DNA of 63,506 nt, from positions 1-63,506 of the forward strand of contig NZ_JAOWRF010000231.1 of NCBI RefSeq assembly GCF_025753815.1, written 5' to 3'. The DNA comes from Plectonema radiosum NIES-515 (GTDB lineage: Bacteria > Cyanobacteriota > Cyanobacteriia > Cyanobacteriales > Nostocaceae). The position numbers and the translations under genes are program-made. Shown here one piece after another: positions 61,131 through 63,506 of the stretch. Positions within the stretch are counted from its first letter, which is position 1; every line of letters begins with the position of its first letter. The notes under the pieces are model-generated. The model did not search any database. It saw only the letters and a program-made list of their open reading frames with translations, and was not told the origin of the DNA.

Positions 61131-61772
61131 CTAACTAATATTCAATTGTTCGCTGCTAAGAAGTGCGATCGCTTGTTTGATCCAATCTTCTACATAAGCA
61201 TCTTTTGGTAGTCCAATATCTTCACTTACTACGTGTAAAGCGTGACTGACTTCATGAGCAGTATATCCCAAGGCGAAGAGGGTCATTTGCACTTCTTCGA
61301 GAATATTTGGTGCAGGACCACCTGTAGCCACGAAGAAGCCTGCTGATTTGCGCCATTCGATTAACTTGCTTTTTAGTTCCAAACAGATGCGTTCTGCGGT
61401 CTTTTTGCCCACTCCTGGTGCTTGAATTAAGATTTGTATATTAGCAGCGATGATGGCTTGGACTAATTCTGGTAATTCCAGAGTGTCCAATAAGGCGATC
61501 GCGCTTGCTGCACCAATCCCATTTACAGTTAAAAAGTGGCGAAATAAATCTCTTTCGGCTGGGGAAGCAAAGCCATATAGGAAAGGCACTTCTTCCCGAA
61601 TTTGGTAATGGGTAAAAATTTGCACCTCTCCTCCCGTTGGTGGTAACTGTTGTTCCAGTCGTTGGGGAACTTGTAAATCGTACCCAATGCCATTTACTTC
61701 TAAAGTCAGTATGACGCGATTCGCGCCACATTTTTGTACACCAGCAACCAAACCTTTTAGATAGCTAATCAT
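61131..61772 (-). CDS. ruvA: Holliday junction branch migration protein RuvA
   Basis: 213 residues from the ATG at 61772 ([14 protein letters not shown]), whose first bases overlap the TGA of the upstream phosphatase gene (ATGA), implying translational coupling. Domain I OB fold ([17 protein letters not shown]), the helix-hairpin-helix pair ([35 protein letters not shown]) that binds the junction, and the C-terminal RuvB-contacting domain ([21 protein letters not shown]) are all present. Length normal. Confidence 0.95.
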   Translation of the reverse strand: MISYLKGLVAGVQKCGANRVILTLEVNGIGYDLQVPQRLEQQLPPTGGEVQIFTHYQIREEVPFLYGFASPAERDLFRHFLTVNGIGAASAIALLDTLELPELVQAIIAANIQILIQAPGVGKKTAERICLELKSKLIEWRKSAGFFVATGGPAPNILEEVQMTLFALGYTAHEVSHALHVVSEDIGLPKDAYVEDWIKQAIALLSSEQLNIS

Positions 61773-62554
61773 TTGATAAAACCAAAGTGTTTTAAGCCTT
61801 CGAGAATTCCACCTGCACAAAAGTTTTGTGCGAGATAACGATAGTCAGCGGGATTTTCATTGTGCCATTGGAGTAATTCCGGACGGGCATTCCCGACGAG
61901 AATTCCCCTTTCGTTCCCCACGGCAAATAAAGCAATATCATTGCCAGAATCACCACAGACAACTGTTTTCTCTGCTGCAATTCCCCACTTTTGGCGGAGA
62001 AATTGCATAGCCTGACCCTTATCGCTGTGGTGGGGTATGATGTCAAGGTCAACACCGCTGCTATAGATTAACTTTATATTTAAACCACATTTTGACAGAT
62101 TTGTGTCAAGTAATGGTAAAATTTTATGTGCTGATTCTTCTTTGAGAAAAAAACTTATCTTAAAAGGACGCTGTTCTGAATCTGGCTGGGGGACTAATTC
62201 CGGATGTTTTGCAGTTTGGGCTAATACCAGGTCACGATTCCAGCCGTCGGCAAGTCGCTCTGACCAAGTATAATCGGGAGTATCGCTACCGTCAAAATAA
62301 ATTTCTGTTCCGACAGAAACAACCATTGCGTCTGGTTCTATCAGGTTTTTTTCAATTTGGAGTTCTTGGTAGAGTACACGCGATCGCCCTGTGGCATAAA
62401 CAATTTTAGTACCATACTTTTGGCGATGTTCGCTCAGTGTTTGCTGAAGTTCTGTTAAGGCTTCGTCATTACCCACGAAGGTATTATCTAAGTCTGTTAC
62501 AAAAAGAAACTTATCCACAGCTACCTCTGATTGTCTTGCCAGCTTTACCATCAA
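61769..62554 (-). CDS. spp: Sucrose-phosphate phosphatase (HAD superfamily)
   Basis: 261 residues, possibly starting a codon later at the second ATG. HAD motif [14 protein letters not shown] supplies the nucleophile Asp, motif II is YATGRSR, motif III/IV covers [14 protein letters not shown] and [13 protein letters not shown]. The C2B cap (GTEIYFDGS...[17 protein letters not shown]) fits sucrose-6-phosphatase, the last step of sucrose synthesis and a compatible-solute route in cyanobacteria. No sucrose-phosphate synthase adjoins. ruvA is coupled downstream by a 4-bp overlap. Confidence 0.88.
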   Translation of the reverse strand: MMVKLARQSEVAVDKFLFVTDLDNTFVGNDEALTELQQTLSEHRQKYGTKIVYATGRSRVLYQELQIEKNLIEPDAMVVSVGTEIYFDGSDTPDYTWSERLADGWNRDLVLAQTAKHPELVPQPDSEQRPFKISFFLKEESAHKILPLLDTNLSKCGLNIKLIYSSGVDLDIIPHHSDKGQAMQFLRQKWGIAAEKTVVCGDSGNDIALFAVGNERGILVGNARPELLQWHNENPADYRYLAQNFCAGGILEGLKHFGFIK

Positions 62555-62641
62555 AAAGTTTATGTCCTTTTTGGTTTGTGCGATCGCGCTCTAGATAGAT
62601 TTTTCCCAAAATATCCAATTCATTCAAAATTGCCCAAAATC

Positions 62642-62670
62642 GTAGAGACGTTCCGGCGGAACGTCTCTAC
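62642..62670. repeat. REP hairpin GTAGAGACGTTCC/GGAACGTCTCTAC
   Basis: A perfect 29-bp palindrome with a CGG-type centre, beginning GTAG and ending CTAC. It sits between the spp gene and the small secreted-protein gene. The rest of 62555-62819 has no gene. Confidence 0.85.
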
Positions 62671-62819
62671 AATATATTTGATTTATCTGACATGATATAA
62701 CTAATTCCAAATCCAAAATAGTACTAAATTACTACTGTATCGACCGAATATAAAAAATAGGGTAAGCAATGCTCACCCTAGATTTAAAAATTCAGCAACA
62801 CTAAATTAGACAAATTTAA

Positions 62820-63245
62820 CTACAGAGAAGTTTCGCGTTTTACTTTTTCAATGTTTTGATCGTAATCTCCACGTTGCGCTTTGTTGCGAGCGAGCTCTTG
62901 CTCAATTTCGCTACGTTCGTAGTCTTGTGCCCCAAAAGAGCGTTTTGCGGGGTCGTTGGTTAATTCTGAGCCAAAGCGCTTCAGCATTTCCACCGGATTT
63001 TTTTGACGTATTCCAGTTCCCAAATCCTTGGGAATTACTTCTGCGGCTCGCTTACCGCTCTCGATATAATCATCACCGCCTGTAGCTTGTGCGGTAGTAT
63101 TATATTCTTTAGTGCCAAAATCGCCGGAGTAAAAACCAGCAGCTTGAGCGCAAGCAGGTAAACTAGTTAAGAAGATTAAACCAGCTAAGAAAGCGATCGC
63201 TATTGTGCGACCCAATTGATTAAATATTTTGTTGAATGCCAACAT
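62820..63245 (-). CDS. Small exported hypothetical protein
   Basis: 141 residues from the ATG at 63245, supported by GGAGGG nine bases upstream; the frame is open ten codons further. A signal peptide is clear: MLAFNKIFNQLGRTIAIAFL, AGLIFLTSLPACAQA-A, with SLPAC also resembling a lipobox. The mature part is charged and helical (GGDDYIESGKRAAEVIPKDL, SEIEQELARNKAQRGDYDQN). I do not recognise a characterised family; similar small exported proteins are frequent in cyanobacteria. Confidence 0.72.
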   Translation of the reverse strand: MLAFNKIFNQLGRTIAIAFLAGLIFLTSLPACAQAAGFYSGDFGTKEYNTTAQATGGDDYIESGKRAAEVIPKDLGTGIRQKNPVEMLKRFGSELTNDPAKRSFGAQDYERSEIEQELARNKAQRGDYDQNIEKVKRETSL

Positions 63246-63393
63246 TCGGGAATTTCCCTCCAATTTGTCTACCAAACGCTTGAATGTTAGGAAATTATCG
63301 TCATGCTAACGTCTTCCTCTGGTAAGGTTACACATCTATATCAAAAGTAAGGGGAATGGGGGGAACGTAGTTAGTTTTGTAGTAATGAGGATA

Positions 63394-63506
63394 AAAGACT
63401 CTCCAATCAGTATCAAAGACTCTCCAATCTAGTAAAAAGACTCTCCAATCAGTATCAAAGACTCTCCAATCTAGTAAAAAGACTCTCCAATCAGTATCAA
63501 AGACTC
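63394..63506. repeat. 21-bp tandem repeat array running off the window
   Basis: AAAGACTCTCCAATCAGTAT(C) and AAAGACTCTCCAATCTAGTA(A) alternate exactly every 21 bp from 63394 (five full units and part of a sixth), giving a 42-bp higher-order period. Short tandemly repeated sequences of this type are known from heterocystous cyanobacteria. The true length is not visible. Confidence 0.92.

Noticed and set aside
1-63506. tRNA, rRNA or tmRNA genes
   Set aside because: I looked for T-loop GTTCGAATC-type motifs and rRNA signatures in the gaps and saw none; a covariance search would be decisive.

Overview
The window looks like chromosomal DNA of a filamentous, probably heterocyst-forming (Nostocales-type) cyanobacterium. 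The evidence is the very frequent HIP1 octamer GCGATCGC, cyanobacterial versions of ThiC, NurA, sucrose-phosphate phosphatase and GH57, a hopanoid-modification locus, and an unusually heavy load of short palindromic repeats and miniature mobile elements. The organism is inferred from content; no rRNA or tRNA gene was seen.

Layout. 1-4.0 kb: start of thiC, a GTP cyclohydrolase II-like enzyme, a TPR protein, rtcA. 4.1-7.2 kb: a defence- or stress-like patch with a CHAT-TIR protein, a membrane TIR protein lacking the expected catalytic glutamate, and a MazF-type toxin/antitoxin pair. 7.3-15 kb: polyphosphate glucokinase, azoreductase with a divergent HxlR regulator, two tandem vWA proteins, and a LysR regulator divergent from an SDR. 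15-32 kb: hopanoid genes hpnH, hpnA, hpnG, hpnI, hpnJ and hpnP, split by an RND pump and by a decayed segmental duplication (RAYT transposase, hpnG, IS5 fragment, RTX gene, each present twice). 32-45 kb: peptide-export-type ABC transporter, PhoX, an SDR, a second RAYT in dense repeat arrays, GH57, an atypical histidine kinase, mazEF, and a thiol-redox operon (TlpA-like, CcdA, cytochrome b). 46-54 kb: a two-gene permease module, two poorly characterised proteins, and an IS605-type tnpB with a divergent ribbon-helix-helix gene. 54-63.5 kb: a broken methyltransferase/nurA junction, two genes cut up by miniature elements, a GGDEF-EAL protein, the spp-ruvA-bioF run, and a 21-bp tandem array at the edge.

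Mobile DNA is the dominant theme. Two RAYT (TnpA-REP-like) genes sit beside two palindrome classes that both begin with GTAG, the tetranucleotide known for REP elements: GTAGTGAGCG... near the RAYT at 20.3 kb and GTAGAGACGT... near the RAYT at 38.6 kb. Two miniature-element families can be delimited from internal evidence. MITE-1 has AGACATCTCC ends, is about 90 bp and duplicates ATT. MITE-2 has YAATAC/GTATTG ends, is about 100 bp and duplicates about 10 bp. Most copies carry a GTAGAGACG palindrome in the middle. These insertions explain most of the broken genes. The most promising candidate new biology is the CHAT-TIR/pseudo-TIR gene pair at 4.1-6.4 kb; the best-supported structural finding is the RAYT/REP/MITE network, including a RAYT gene whose own repeat is inserted in frame in its coding sequence.
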